Shown here: one piece after another, positions 1 through 8,278 of the stretch
Position numbering within the stretch: the stretch's first letter is position 1
How the letters are laid out: the number at the start of each line of letters is the position of its first letter
NCBI GenBank assembly: GCA_964449115.1
Contig: CAYUXW010000009.1
Span: 1-61,697 of the forward strand
Direction: 5' to 3'
Length of the DNA: 61,697 bases
Source: UBA1783 sp964449115
Lineage (GTDB): Bacteria; Bacillota_I; Bacilli_A; Erysipelotrichales; Erysipelotrichaceae
Notes under the pieces: generated by a model
The model's database searches: none
The model's input: only the letters and a program-made list of their open reading frames with translations
Told to the model about the DNA's origin: nothing
Program-made: the position numbers and the translations under genes

Positions 1-12
1 TAGAAAGGAAAA

Positions 13-1251
13 GTGATATTCATGTATAACAAGGTACATGTGTATCATACAAGTAAAGAAATGCACATGAAAACATACTTGATGGAATTTTATGATAAGG
101 ATTATTTGGAAAATTTAATTTCCTTATTTCATAGAGATTATGATGGTGTGTATTTCTTTCATTTTGATGATCCCCATCCTCGCAAAAAACAACATCTGAT
201 AGAGTTTATCAAAGAACATTTTCATTTAGATGCGGAGTTTATCAGGATAGATGAAAACTCGGTAGCTTTGATAGCCAGTCAAATTATCGAAGTGATGAAT
301 AAAGATGATTTATATGATTTCGATATAACAGGAGGATCGGAACTTTTCTCGGTTGCTACAGGCTATATTGTAGGTAAATATCGCAAGTATAAAACAATGG
401 TTCACCAATATGATGTGAAAACAGATACCTTGATTTATAACAACAATGAGGATGTATATATTAGAAAACAGGATAGTACGGCAACTATTGAAGAAATAAT
501 TGCGATGAATGGAGGAAAGGTTATCTCCATTTCCAATGGTGTCAAATATAACTATTTAAATAAAGAGCTGAGAAATGAAATTTTAAGAGTCTGGAACGCT
601 GTAAAAGTTATTCCGTATGAATGGAACAGGTTTTGCTCAATGCCATGTAATTTATATGAGGATAATGGAAAAATAATTTACCAACGCAAATGTAACAAAT
701 ATGGTGATGAAAAAACGGTTGGTAGAGTTATGGATCGCTTTACCAGATTAAAAATCATCCTGGATTGGCAATACCAGATGATTGGTGGCAAAAGATACTG
801 CGTTTATGAAATGAATCCTATTGCCAGGACAAAGGAACTATATGAAAAATCAGGTTCAGCACTGGAAATGTATACCTGTCTGGTAGCATATGAAAGTTGT
901 AATTTCAAGGATTGTCAGTCAAGTGTATTAATTGATTTAAATGGCATCATAACAAACAGGCCAGCTGATCCAAGAAACGAAATAGATGTAGTGATGATTT
1001 ATAATCATACACCTATTTTTGTAAGCTGCAAAAACACTCAACCAACAAAAGAGTTTATCTATGAAATAAAGGTTATGGCACAACAATATGGCGGAAAATA
1101 CGCCAAAGCAGTTTTGGTAACTATAGCCAAAGCCTTAGAGCCTGTAGCTCAAAGAGCAAAAGAAATGGATGTAATATTACTAGATGGGGTTTATGAGCAT
1201 TCATTAACGCAATTTAAAGAAGAAATACTAAAACATTTTCCCTATCTTTAA
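13..1251 (+). CDS. Card1/DUF1887-like CARF-domain nuclease
   Basis: The protein (412 aa) has the two-part build of the DUF1887/Card1 family: an N-terminal CARF-like Rossmann domain with D104-ITGG, the nucleotide-binding type motif, and a C-terminal PD-(D/E)xK nuclease core. I see a helix with E285 (SALEMYTCL), then NEIDVV with D325, then FVSCK with K340. In known family members a cyclic oligoadenylate made by a type III CRISPR complex binds CARF and switches on DNA/RNA cleavage. No cas gene or CRISPR array lies in the window, so the activator here is unknown. The GTG at 13 sits close to AAAGGA; ATG at 22 or 67 could be the true start. It lies upstream of the ATP synthase operon in the same direction. 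Family assignment is by motif reading only. Confidence 0.72.
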   Translation: MIFMYNKVHVYHTSKEMHMKTYLMEFYDKDYLENLISLFHRDYDGVYFFHFDDPHPRKKQHLIEFIKEHFHLDAEFIRIDENSVALIASQIIEVMNKDDLYDFDITGGSELFSVATGYIVGKYRKYKTMVHQYDVKTDTLIYNNNEDVYIRKQDSTATIEEIIAMNGGKVISISNGVKYNYLNKELRNEILRVWNAVKVIPYEWNRFCSMPCNLYEDNGKIIYQRKCNKYGDEKTVGRVMDRFTRLKIILDWQYQMIGGKRYCVYEMNPIARTKELYEKSGSALEMYTCLVAYESCNFKDCQSSVLIDLNGIITNRPADPRNEIDVVMIYNHTPIFVSCKNTQPTKEFIYEIKVMAQQYGGKYAKAVLVTIAKALEPVAQRAKEMDVILLDGVYEHSLTQFKEEILKHFPYL

Positions 1252-1296
1252 AGAGTGACTATACATTATATTTATATAGAAAAGAAAAATGGCTTG

Positions 1297-1305
1297 TGGT
1301 ATGAT
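1297..1305 (+). promoter_or_regulatory. Extended -10 promoter ahead of the atp operon
   Basis: TG-G-TATGAT forms an extended -10 about 40 bases before the first start codon of the operon; a second TATAAT lies at 1307-1312. No good -35 is visible. Assignment is by position and sequence only. Confidence 0.4.
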
Positions 1306-1348
1306 ATATAATGATTAATATCGATTTTTCATAAGGGGGATGACGAAT

Positions 1349-1429
1349 ATGGTAGAAGAAAATATAGAAAATCAAAAAAAATCAACATATTCAGTTACTT
1401 TTTCGTCATCGAATTATCTTAATGGATAA
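1349..1429 (+). CDS. Small leader ORF overlapping atpI
   Basis: A 26-codon frame starts at ATG 1349 with a strong Shine-Dalgarno (AAGGGGGA, 1333-1340) at normal spacing and ends at TAA 1427-1429, inside the first codons of atpI. atpI itself has no visible ribosome site, so this frame may exist to carry ribosomes to the atpI start (translational coupling). An upstream in-frame ATG at 1340 is too close to the Shine-Dalgarno. The product is polar and Ser/Asn rich. It does not look like AtpZ, which often sits here and is a two-helix membrane protein. Confidence 0.4.
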   Translation: MVEENIENQKKSTYSVTFSSSNYLNG

Positions 1430-1766
1430 AAAAATCAGATCGCTTTCTGTAGCAATTACAATTGTTTTATCGATAATCTTCGCTTTTATAAATAAAACAG
1501 TAAGTGCTGGTATGATAGTTGGATGTATTGCTTCAATGTTATATATTCAACTGTTAACCATAGGAATGAATAAAACAATCAATCAGCAGCAAAGCTCGAC
1601 AAAAATGGTGATAGCAAAGCTATTTCGCTTATCAATAATCATAGTATCGATGTTAATTGCGATGATAATTCCAGAAAAAGTAAATATTTTCGGAGTTTTT
1701 TTTGGACTAATGGTTTTTAAGATAAGATTATTGATTTTAGCTTTAAGCAGAAAGGAAGGACAGTAA
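1422..1766 (+). CDS. atpI: ATP synthase protein I
   Basis: A 114-residue, almost wholly hydrophobic protein with four membrane segments (about 8-26, 28-48, 64-82, 86-108) immediately before the subunit a gene. This size, topology and position are those of AtpI, which helps assemble the c ring and is not part of the finished enzyme. Sequence identity is weak in this family, so the call rests largely on context. It overlaps the small leader frame by eight bases, and atpB follows after one base with its own AAGGAAGGA ribosome site inside the atpI end. Confidence 0.75.
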   Translation: MDKKIRSLSVAITIVLSIIFAFINKTVSAGMIVGCIASMLYIQLLTIGMNKTINQQQSSTKMVIAKLFRLSIIIVSMLIAMIIPEKVNIFGVFFGLMVFKIRLLILALSRKEGQ

Positions 1767-1767
1767 A

Positions 1768-2451
1768 ATGGAAGTACAGCCAACAGTATTCTATATCATA
1801 GCACTGGTAACTATTATTGCGGTATTACTGATAATTATTAATAGAAAGCTGGTTAAGTTTGATCCGTTATCAAAGCCAACAGGAATTGTGCTGGTGGTTA
1901 TGATGGCGGCAGAAATGGTTGAAAAGATGGTCAAAGAAAAAACAAGTGATGAAGCAGCCAGGTTTTTATCGCCATATATCATGACTGTAGTAGTTTACAT
2001 TTTCCTGTCTAATATAGCTGGATTGTTCGCTTTTGAATCACCAACTTCAAATTACAGTGTAACCTTGTCATTAGCGGCAATTACCGTTGTGCTGATTGAG
2101 TATTACGCGATTAAAGCCAATGGTTTTAAAAAGTATATGAAGAGTTTAGCTGAACCAATGGCTCCGTTTGTCATAATGAACCTGATCAGTAAGGCTTCAA
2201 CCCTATTATCATTATCGTTACGTTTGTTTGGTAATATTATGGCTGGGACGGTTCTAATGGCAGTTATCTATCAATTATTTGAAAAAGTATCGGCATTAAT
2301 TCCCTTATTTGCGGGATTCAATGTCATAGGAGTAGTAGTCACTCCAGTTCTGCATTTCTATTTTGATTTATTTTCAGGAGCAATGCAGGCTTATATATTT
2401 ATTACACTAACACTCTCTTTCATAGGAAAAGAGTTACCAAAAGATTACTAG
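1768..2451 (+). CDS. atpB: F1Fo ATP synthase subunit a
   Basis: Membrane stator subunit that forms the ion half-channels against the c ring. The 227-residue protein has five to six membrane helices and the family core LSLRLFGN, with the essential arginine at R152. The N-terminal part is short. The C-terminal helix ends SFIGKELPKDY, as in many Firmicutes. It is second in the operon, twelve bases before atpE. If the c ring uses Na+ (see atpE), this subunit should carry matching access-channel residues; I cannot decide that by eye. Confidence 0.95.
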   Translation: MEVQPTVFYIIALVTIIAVLLIIINRKLVKFDPLSKPTGIVLVVMMAAEMVEKMVKEKTSDEAARFLSPYIMTVVVYIFLSNIAGLFAFESPTSNYSVTLSLAAITVVLIEYYAIKANGFKKYMKSLAEPMAPFVIMNLISKASTLLSLSLRLFGNIMAGTVLMAVIYQLFEKVSALIPLFAGFNVIGVVVTPVLHFYFDLFSGAMQAYIFITLTLSFIGKELPKDY

Positions 2452-2463
2452 GAGGAATAAAAA

Positions 2464-2694
2464 ATGGAAACAGGAATTATCGCTTTAGCAGCGGCTCTAT
2501 GTGTAGTAGGAGGAGCTATCGTAGGTGTCTATGAAGCAAAAGTTGCAATCGCAGCAGTAGAAGCAATTGGCAAAAACCCTGATGCATCAGGAAAAATTCA
2601 AGGTATGGCAATCATTGGTGCAGCAATTGCGGAAACTTCAGCTATTTATGGCTTGTTAATAGCGTTCTTAATCATCTTCATTTTAGGAGCATAG
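2464..2694 (+). CDS. atpE: F1Fo ATP synthase subunit c, two-carboxylate type
   Basis: A 76-residue helical hairpin that makes the rotor ring. The usual ion carboxylate is E57 in the outer helix (IAETSAIYGLL), followed by T58 and Y62, matching the E-S/T-x3-Y pattern of Na+-binding c subunits such as that of Ilyobacter tartaricus. In the inner helix, the place of that protein's Q32 is taken by a second glutamate, E24 (33 residues before E57, the same spacing). Such a two-carboxylate site is known from Fusobacterium nucleatum. The loop KNPDA between the helices is normal. I infer a Na+-capable ring; the ion actually used needs measurement. AGGAGG precedes the start. Confidence 0.95.
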   Translation: METGIIALAAALCVVGGAIVGVYEAKVAIAAVEAIGKNPDASGKIQGMAIIGAAIAETSAIYGLLIAFLIIFILGA

Positions 2695-2698
2695 TTAT

Positions 2699-3208
2699 AT
2701 GAATATACCTGATATTTTGCAGTTATTAATGCCAAATATCACAACTGTTGTAACGCAATTATTATCAACAGCTATTTTGTTTACCTTAATGTATCTATTA
2801 TTATGGAAGCCGGTTAAAAGAATTCTTGATAAAAGATCAGAATATGAGCAGTCAAGATTGACAGATGCTGATGCTTTGATTGAAGAAACAGAAATGTTAA
2901 ATGAAAAAGCTAATACCTATATTGAAGAAGCAAAGCTTCAGGCCCAGGAAACAATCAGAAAAGCCCAGGAAGAAGGCTTAAGATTGAAAAACAATTTAGT
3001 AGAAGAAGGAAAACAAAAATCACAACAGTTAGTTGAAGAAGCCCAATACAATATCACTTTACAGAAAAACAAAATGTTGGAAGATATGCATCAGGAGATT
3101 GTTAATGTAGCAATTACAGCAGCAGAAAAGATGCTGCAGCAAAAATTAGATACTCAATCAGATATTGACAGTATCGAAAGCTTCATTGACGAAGTAACTG
3201 GTAGATGA
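2699..3208 (+). CDS. atpF: F1Fo ATP synthase subunit b
   Basis: Peripheral stalk subunit, 169 residues: one membrane helix near residues 13-36 (TTVVTQLLSTAILFTLMYLL) ending in LWKPVKRIL, then a long charged helix rich in Glu, Lys and Gln for dimerisation and contact with subunit delta. Length and pattern are typical. It starts four bases after atpE and overlaps the next gene by four bases (ATGA), so translation is probably coupled. Its partner delta is here fused to alpha. Confidence 0.93.
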   Translation: MNIPDILQLLMPNITTVVTQLLSTAILFTLMYLLLWKPVKRILDKRSEYEQSRLTDADALIEETEMLNEKANTYIEEAKLQAQETIRKAQEEGLRLKNNLVEEGKQKSQQLVEEAQYNITLQKNKMLEDMHQEIVNVAITAAEKMLQQKLDTQSDIDSIESFIDEVTGR

Positions 3209-5274
3209 GTATCACAACAAGAAGATACGCCTATGACTTATATAATTTAGCCTTTCAGGATGAAAAACTGGATTTATATTTTGACACTTTAAATCAAGTA
3301 AATGAAAGGTTGAATTTAGACGGTGAACTGGCGGCATACATTGATTCAACAACCGTTTCTACAAGTGATAAAAAAGAAAGACTTCAAAAAGCATTTAATA
3401 ACACATTAGACAATGATGTATTAACAACGTTCTTTATTATGAATAACGCCATCAATCAAAAACATACTGAGTTAATCTTGATTCAGGATTTTTTAGCGTA
3501 CTACTATCGCGTTAAGGGTATGGGTTTTGGGGTAGTTTATTCAGTCAGACCATTAGATAAAGAAAGTATTGAAAAATTAGAAGAAACAATAGGAGCTGAA
3601 CTAGAACAAAAGGTAGTTTTAGAAAATAAGCTGGATGAATCACTTTTAGGTGGTTTTAAGATTGTTATTAATAATAATGTTTGGGACGGTTCATATCGTT
3701 CAAAATTAAAAGATTTAAAAGCTTCACTTTTAGCAAAAGATGAAGATTTTGAGGCTTCAACAAGAGAAATGAGCCTGTCTATCAAAGAGCAGATAGATAC
3801 TTTTGAAAAACAAAGAGTTAACGTTCAAACTTCAGCTACGATTGGTTATGTAACCTCAGTAGCTGACGGAATTGTCAACATCAGCGGTATCTTTGAAGCG
3901 ATGTCAGAGGAACTGTTATCAATTGGTGATAGTGTAGCGATGGTTATGAACCTGGAAGAGGACAATGTGGGAGCAGTGCTTTTATCTGATGCTGGAAATG
4001 TTGTTGAAGGAAGTCAGGTCGTTGCTACTGGTAGAGTTGTTGAGGTCCCTGTTGGTGATGCTATGCTAGGTAGAGTAGTTGATGCTTTAGGAAATCCGAT
4101 TGATGGCAAGGGAGCAATCAAAACTCATGAATATTATCCAATTGAAAAACCTGCTCCAGGAGTAATTGAAAGACAGTCAGTTCATCAACCACTGGAAACA
4201 GGGCTTAAAATTATTGACTCAATGATCCCAATTGGCAAAGGGCAACGTGAGTTGATTATTGGCGATAGACAGACAGGTAAAACGGCCATTGCGATAGATG
4301 CTATTTTAAATCAACAAGGCAAAAACGTTAAATGTATCTATGTAGCTATTGGACAAAAGAATTCAACGGTAGCTCAAATAGTTGAAAGATTAAAACAAAA
4401 TGGAGCTATGGCTTATACAACTGTAGTTGTAGCTGGAGCAAGTGAGCCAGCAGCTTTGCAGTATATTGCACCTTATTCCGGCTGTTCAATCAGTGAATAT
4501 TGGATGAATCAGGGACAGGATGTCTTAATCATCTATGATGATTTAAGTAAACATGCTGTTGCTTATCGTACGCTTTCATTATTGTTAAAGCGTCCTCCTG
4601 GAAGAGAAGCTTATCCTGGTGATGTATTCTTCCTTCATTCAAGACTATTAGAAAGAAGTGGAAAACTATCATCTGAATTAGGAGGAGGCTCTTCAACCGC
4701 ATTACCAATTGTTGAAACACAGGCTGGTGATATTTCAGCCTATATTCCAACTAACGTAATTTCAATTACTGATGGTCAGATATTCTTACAGACCGAGCTG
4801 TTTAACAGCGGTATCAGACCAGCAGTAGATTCTGGTTTATCAGTATCCCGTGTTGGTAGTTCCGCTCAAACCAAGGCAATGAAAAAAGTTTCTTCTTCAT
4901 TGAAACTGGATTTAGCTCAGTATCGTGAAGTTTTGGACTTTGCGCAGTTTGGAACGGATCTAGATGCAGCAACAAAACAGACTATCAATCGTGGCCAACA
5001 TTTAACAGAACTATTAAAACAACCTCAATATTCTCCGGTAGCGATGGAAGATATGGTTATTGTTTTGTTTGCTAACCAGAAGGGGCTGTTAGATCAGATT
5101 CCTTTAAGAATGGTTAAGTATTATGAAAAATCATTGCTTCTGGAAATGCATTCTTCTTACCCAGAAATTGTTGAAGAAATAAGAAATGAAAAAGATATTT
5201 CTGCTGAGTTGGAAGAAAGAATGTATAAGGTTATGAAAGAACACAGTGATAAATATAGAATAACGGAGATGTAA
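3205..5274 (+). CDS. atpHA: Fused ATP synthase delta-alpha polypeptide
   Basis: One uninterrupted 689-codon frame holds a complete delta subunit (about residues 1-175, ending in the family pattern DESLLGGFKI...YRSKLKDLKASL) and a complete alpha subunit. An in-frame ATG at 3769 (M189, MSLSIKEQID) matches the normal alpha N-terminus and would give a 501-residue alpha, the usual length; the linker is about 12 charged residues. The alpha part has Walker A GDRQTGKT at 353-360 and the arginine-finger region SVSRVGSS. F1 normally has three alpha and one delta, so either internal initiation at M189 (only a weak GAGG/AAGAG precedes it) or cleavage should supply free alpha. A lost delta stop codon is the simplest origin; an assembly error is possible but would have to be a substitution. 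Confidence 0.93.
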   Translation: MSITTRRYAYDLYNLAFQDEKLDLYFDTLNQVNERLNLDGELAAYIDSTTVSTSDKKERLQKAFNNTLDNDVLTTFFIMNNAINQKHTELILIQDFLAYYYRVKGMGFGVVYSVRPLDKESIEKLEETIGAELEQKVVLENKLDESLLGGFKIVINNNVWDGSYRSKLKDLKASLLAKDEDFEASTREMSLSIKEQIDTFEKQRVNVQTSATIGYVTSVADGIVNISGIFEAMSEELLSIGDSVAMVMNLEEDNVGAVLLSDAGNVVEGSQVVATGRVVEVPVGDAMLGRVVDALGNPIDGKGAIKTHEYYPIEKPAPGVIERQSVHQPLETGLKIIDSMIPIGKGQRELIIGDRQTGKTAIAIDAILNQQGKNVKCIYVAIGQKNSTVAQIVERLKQNGAMAYTTVVVAGASEPAALQYIAPYSGCSISEYWMNQGQDVLIIYDDLSKHAVAYRTLSLLLKRPPGREAYPGDVFFLHSRLLERSGKLSSELGGGSSTALPIVETQAGDISAYIPTNVISITDGQIFLQTELFNSGIRPAVDSGLSVSRVGSSAQTKAMKKVSSSLKLDLAQYREVLDFAQFGTDLDAATKQTINRGQHLTELLKQPQYSPVAMEDMVIVLFANQKGLLDQIPLRMVKYYEKSLLLEMHSSYPEIVEEIRNEKDISAELEERMYKVMKEHSDKYRITEM

Positions 5275-5275
5275 A

Positions 5276-6118
5276 GTGGCAGGACAAATTAGCAAGATCA
5301 AAAGGCAGCTAAGGTCAGTTCAGTCAACCAAAAAACTGACCAATGCAATGGCTTTGGTTGCGACAGCCAAGCTACAAAAAGAAAAAAACAAAATGATAGA
5401 AAACAACGAATATGCTGATATCTATCATACTTTCCTGTTGGCTGCTTTATCTGCTAAAAGAGAAGGCGAAGAAACAAACCTCTATTTAAAGCCTTCAGCT
5501 GTTGATAATCCTGCTCATATCATCATTACTTCCAATAGCGGACTTTGTGGAGCTTATAATCAGGATTTATTAAAATATGTAGAAAGACATATTTCTAAAG
5601 AAGAACCTATCTTTGCCATTGGAACTTATGGAATTAAATGGCTAAAAGCCAATGATTATATGGTTATAAAAGAATATAACGAATGGCAGGATCTGGAACC
5701 AGCCAAAATCAATCAATTAATTACAGATTTACTTCTGCTATATCAAAATGACATGTTATCATCAATTGATGTCATTTATACACAATATGTCAATGCCTTA
5801 ACATTTTTGCCTACCACTTTCCACTTGTTACCAATAGAAATAAGTACTCCAATTGTAGAAACAGAAATGTTGCTAGAACCTAGCAGGGAAGAGGTATTGA
5901 ATCAGCTGATTCCACTTTATGTCAGTTCACAGATTTATGCCACCTTTTTGCAGGCTAAGACAAGTGAGCATGCGGCTAGAAGAAGTGCGATGGATAACGC
6001 CAATCAGAATGCTGATGATTTAATAAATGAATTGGAATTAACATATAACCAGGCACGACAGGCTGCTATTACCCAGGAAATGAATGAAATAACAGCCGGA
6101 ACGGTTAACAGTAAGTAG
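5276..6118 (+). CDS. atpG: F1 ATP synthase subunit gamma
   Basis: Central shaft subunit, 280 residues, starting at GTG one base after the delta-alpha stop. The N-terminus (AGQISKIKRQLRSVQSTKKLTNAMALVATAKLQ, read from 2 onward) and the C-terminal AMDNANQNADDLINELELTYNQARQAAITQEMNEI are the two conserved coiled-coil strands of gamma; the TSNSGLCGAYN segment is also typical. No deletions are evident. Confidence 0.95.
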   Translation: MAGQISKIKRQLRSVQSTKKLTNAMALVATAKLQKEKNKMIENNEYADIYHTFLLAALSAKREGEETNLYLKPSAVDNPAHIIITSNSGLCGAYNQDLLKYVERHISKEEPIFAIGTYGIKWLKANDYMVIKEYNEWQDLEPAKINQLITDLLLLYQNDMLSSIDVIYTQYVNALTFLPTTFHLLPIEISTPIVETEMLLEPSREEVLNQLIPLYVSSQIYATFLQAKTSEHAARRSAMDNANQNADDLINELELTYNQARQAAITQEMNEITAGTVNSK

Positions 6119-6131
6119 AAAGGAGTTAATT

Positions 6132-7583
6132 ATGACAGAAAATATTGTCAACACAATAGAAATAAAAAAAGAAGAAACAACTTCTACTGCTTTTGAAAAT
6201 GTTGGTGAAGTAGTACAGATTATAGGATCGGTTATTGATATTAGATTTAATGAAACTTTACCAAACATATATAATGCGATAAAAATTGAACTGAACAACG
6301 AAATTATTACCTGTGAAGTAGAACAACATATCGGTGATGATAAGGTAAGATGTATTGCCATGAACCAGACAAGTGGTTTAAAAAGAGGAATGCTGGCTTA
6401 TGATACTGGAAAGGCAATTGAAGTTCCTGTTGGTAAACCGATATTAGGAAGAATGTTTAATTTGCTGGGTGATCCAATTGATGGATTAAGTAAAATACCA
6501 AGCAACGTTAAAAGAGATGTAATCCATAAAAAAGCTCCTGCTTTTGAGGACCAGGAAACAACAGTAGAAATTCTAGAAACAGGAATTAAAGTTGTCGACC
6601 TTTTATGTCCATACATTAAGGGTGGCAAAACAGGTCTGTTTGGTGGTGCCGGTGTTGGTAAAACAGTTTTAATGCAGGAAATGATTCACTCGATAGCTAC
6701 TGAACACAACGGCTTATCAGTTGTAGCTGGGGTTGGTGAAAGAACAAGAGAAGGTAACGATTTGTATTATGAAATGAAGGATTCTGGTGTTTTGGATAAA
6801 ACAGTCTTGGTCTATGGACAGATGAATGAATCTCCAGGAGCGAGAATGAGAGTGGCATTAAGTGCCTTAACGATGGCTGAGCATTTTAGAGATGTGGATA
6901 ATCAAGATGTCTTATTGTTTATTGACAATATCTATCGTTTCTCTCAGGCAGGATCAGAGGTTTCAGCGCTTCTAGGAAGAATGCCATCAGCTGTTGGTTA
7001 TCAACCAACATTGGCAACAGAAATGGGTGAACTTCAGGAAAGAATTACATCTACAAAAAATGGTTCAATCACCTCAATTCAGGCAATTTATGTTCCGGCA
7101 GATGACTTGACAGACCCAGCTCCAGCAACTACTTTTGCTCACTTGGATGCTAAAACAGTTTTAGATAGAAATATCGCTTCCCTTGGACTGTATCCAGCAG
7201 TTGATCCACTGGAGTCTTCTTCAAGAGCTTTAGATCCAAACATCGTTGGTGAAGAACATTATGAAGTGGCTCAAGAGGTTATTAATATCCTGCAAAAATA
7301 TAAAGATTTACAGGATATAATCGCTATTTTGGGTATTGATGAATTATCTGATGAAGACAAAGTTACTGTTAATAGAGCTAGAAGAGTAAGAAACTTCTTG
7401 TCACAACCATTCCACGTAGCAGAAAAGTTTTCAGGCTACGATGGCAAGTTTGTAAAAATTGAAGATACAGTCAGATCATTTAGAGAGATTTTAGATGGTA
7501 AGCACGATCGTTTGCCAGAAGCTGCGTTCACCTTTGTCGGGGCAATTGAAGATGTGGTAGAAAAAGCTAAGGAGATGATGTAA
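6132..7583 (+). CDS. atpD: F1 ATP synthase subunit beta
   Basis: Catalytic subunit, 483 residues. Walker A GGAGVGKT is at 171-178, the catalytic-glutamate loop GERTREGND follows, then Walker B LLFIDNIYRFSQAGSEV, and the C-terminal regulatory segment reads IDELSDED (the DELSEED helix). An acidic/Thr-rich N-terminal extension of about 20 residues precedes the beta barrel. AAAGGAG lies just upstream, and the stop overlaps the atpC start by one base. Confidence 0.97.
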   Translation: MTENIVNTIEIKKEETTSTAFENVGEVVQIIGSVIDIRFNETLPNIYNAIKIELNNEIITCEVEQHIGDDKVRCIAMNQTSGLKRGMLAYDTGKAIEVPVGKPILGRMFNLLGDPIDGLSKIPSNVKRDVIHKKAPAFEDQETTVEILETGIKVVDLLCPYIKGGKTGLFGGAGVGKTVLMQEMIHSIATEHNGLSVVAGVGERTREGNDLYYEMKDSGVLDKTVLVYGQMNESPGARMRVALSALTMAEHFRDVDNQDVLLFIDNIYRFSQAGSEVSALLGRMPSAVGYQPTLATEMGELQERITSTKNGSITSIQAIYVPADDLTDPAPATTFAHLDAKTVLDRNIASLGLYPAVDPLESSSRALDPNIVGEEHYEVAQEVINILQKYKDLQDIIAILGIDELSDEDKVTVNRARRVRNFLSQPFHVAEKFSGYDGKFVKIEDTVRSFREILDGKHDRLPEAAFTFVGAIEDVVEKAKEMM

Positions 7584-7993
7584 TGAACAACTTTACGGTT
7601 AATTTTGTTACATTTAAAGGACTTTATGAAAAGGTTAAAACCAATAGATTGAATGTTCCTACAGCTGAAGGAAGAAGATGTATTCTGGCTAATCATATGC
7701 CGATTATGCTGCCTTTAACAATCGGTGTTGTTGAGACTACTACTGATAATAAGGACTTTTATCATTCTATCAGTAACGGAATGCTTTTATTTGAAGACAA
7801 TAAAGCAACTGTACTATGTGATACAATTGAAAATGTTCAAAAACTTGATAAACATAAAGTCAGAGCATCAATTAAAAAGGCTGAGGAAAGACTATCTGTA
7901 GCTGAAAGAGATACTGATATTATCCTGGCTAAAGCTTCACTAGCTAAAGCAATGAACAGGCTGGAAGCAATAAATAAATATATTGATAAATAA
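7583..7993 (+). CDS. atpC: F1 ATP synthase subunit epsilon
   Basis: Last gene of the operon, 136 residues. The N-terminal beta sandwich includes the LANHMPIMLPLTIGVV segment, equivalent to the GxHxPxxxxLxxG motif of the family. A C-terminal helical hairpin (about 87-136) is Lys/Glu/Ala rich and would be the inhibitory arm. The start ATG overlaps the atpD stop (TAATG), and a strong terminator follows three bases after its own stop. Confidence 0.92.
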   Translation: MNNFTVNFVTFKGLYEKVKTNRLNVPTAEGRRCILANHMPIMLPLTIGVVETTTDNKDFYHSISNGMLLFEDNKATVLCDTIENVQKLDKHKVRASIKKAEERLSVAERDTDIILAKASLAKAMNRLEAINKYIDK

Positions 7994-7995
7994 GA

Positions 7996-8027
7996 AAGCG
8001 CCAATTTTATAGAAATGGCGTTTTTTT
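7996..8027 (+). terminator. Intrinsic terminator of the atp operon
   Basis: CGCCA-A-TTT (7999-8007) pairs with AAATGGCG (8013-8020), with one bulged A, followed by seven T. It closes the atp transcription unit. Confidence 0.85.
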
Positions 8028-8278
8028 AATTGCTTAATTATAAATAATCGTTCAGGTTTATGGTACAATGTTTACTGTACTATTTACCAAAATATGAATA
8101 TGAGAAAGAATAAAAAATTGTTTGCTCTGTTGAAATAAAAGAAGAAATGTTATTGGATATGCATCGCTTGGGTGCCTACAAAGAAGCACGTTGTTGCTAT
8201 GATTGTAAAAAATAATCATTGATTATTAAATAAAGATGTTTATTATGAAAATTATATTATAAGTTAAGAGGGTTAGGT
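8028..8278 (+). other. Intergenic stretch before xpt with one short orphan frame
   Basis: About 250 bases without a recognised gene. A 22-codon frame at 8147-8215 (MLLDMHRLGAYKEARCCYDC then KK) looks protein-like and ends in a CC-x2-C pattern but has no good ribosome site; it could be a gene relic. I looked for a purine riboswitch, expected before many xpt genes, and found none of its conserved loop bases. GTTTATGGTACAATG near 8056-8070 could be an extended -10. Confidence 0.3.

Noticed and set aside
8028..8278. Purine riboswitch before xpt
   Set aside because: The conserved loop and junction bases of the purine riboswitch could not be found.
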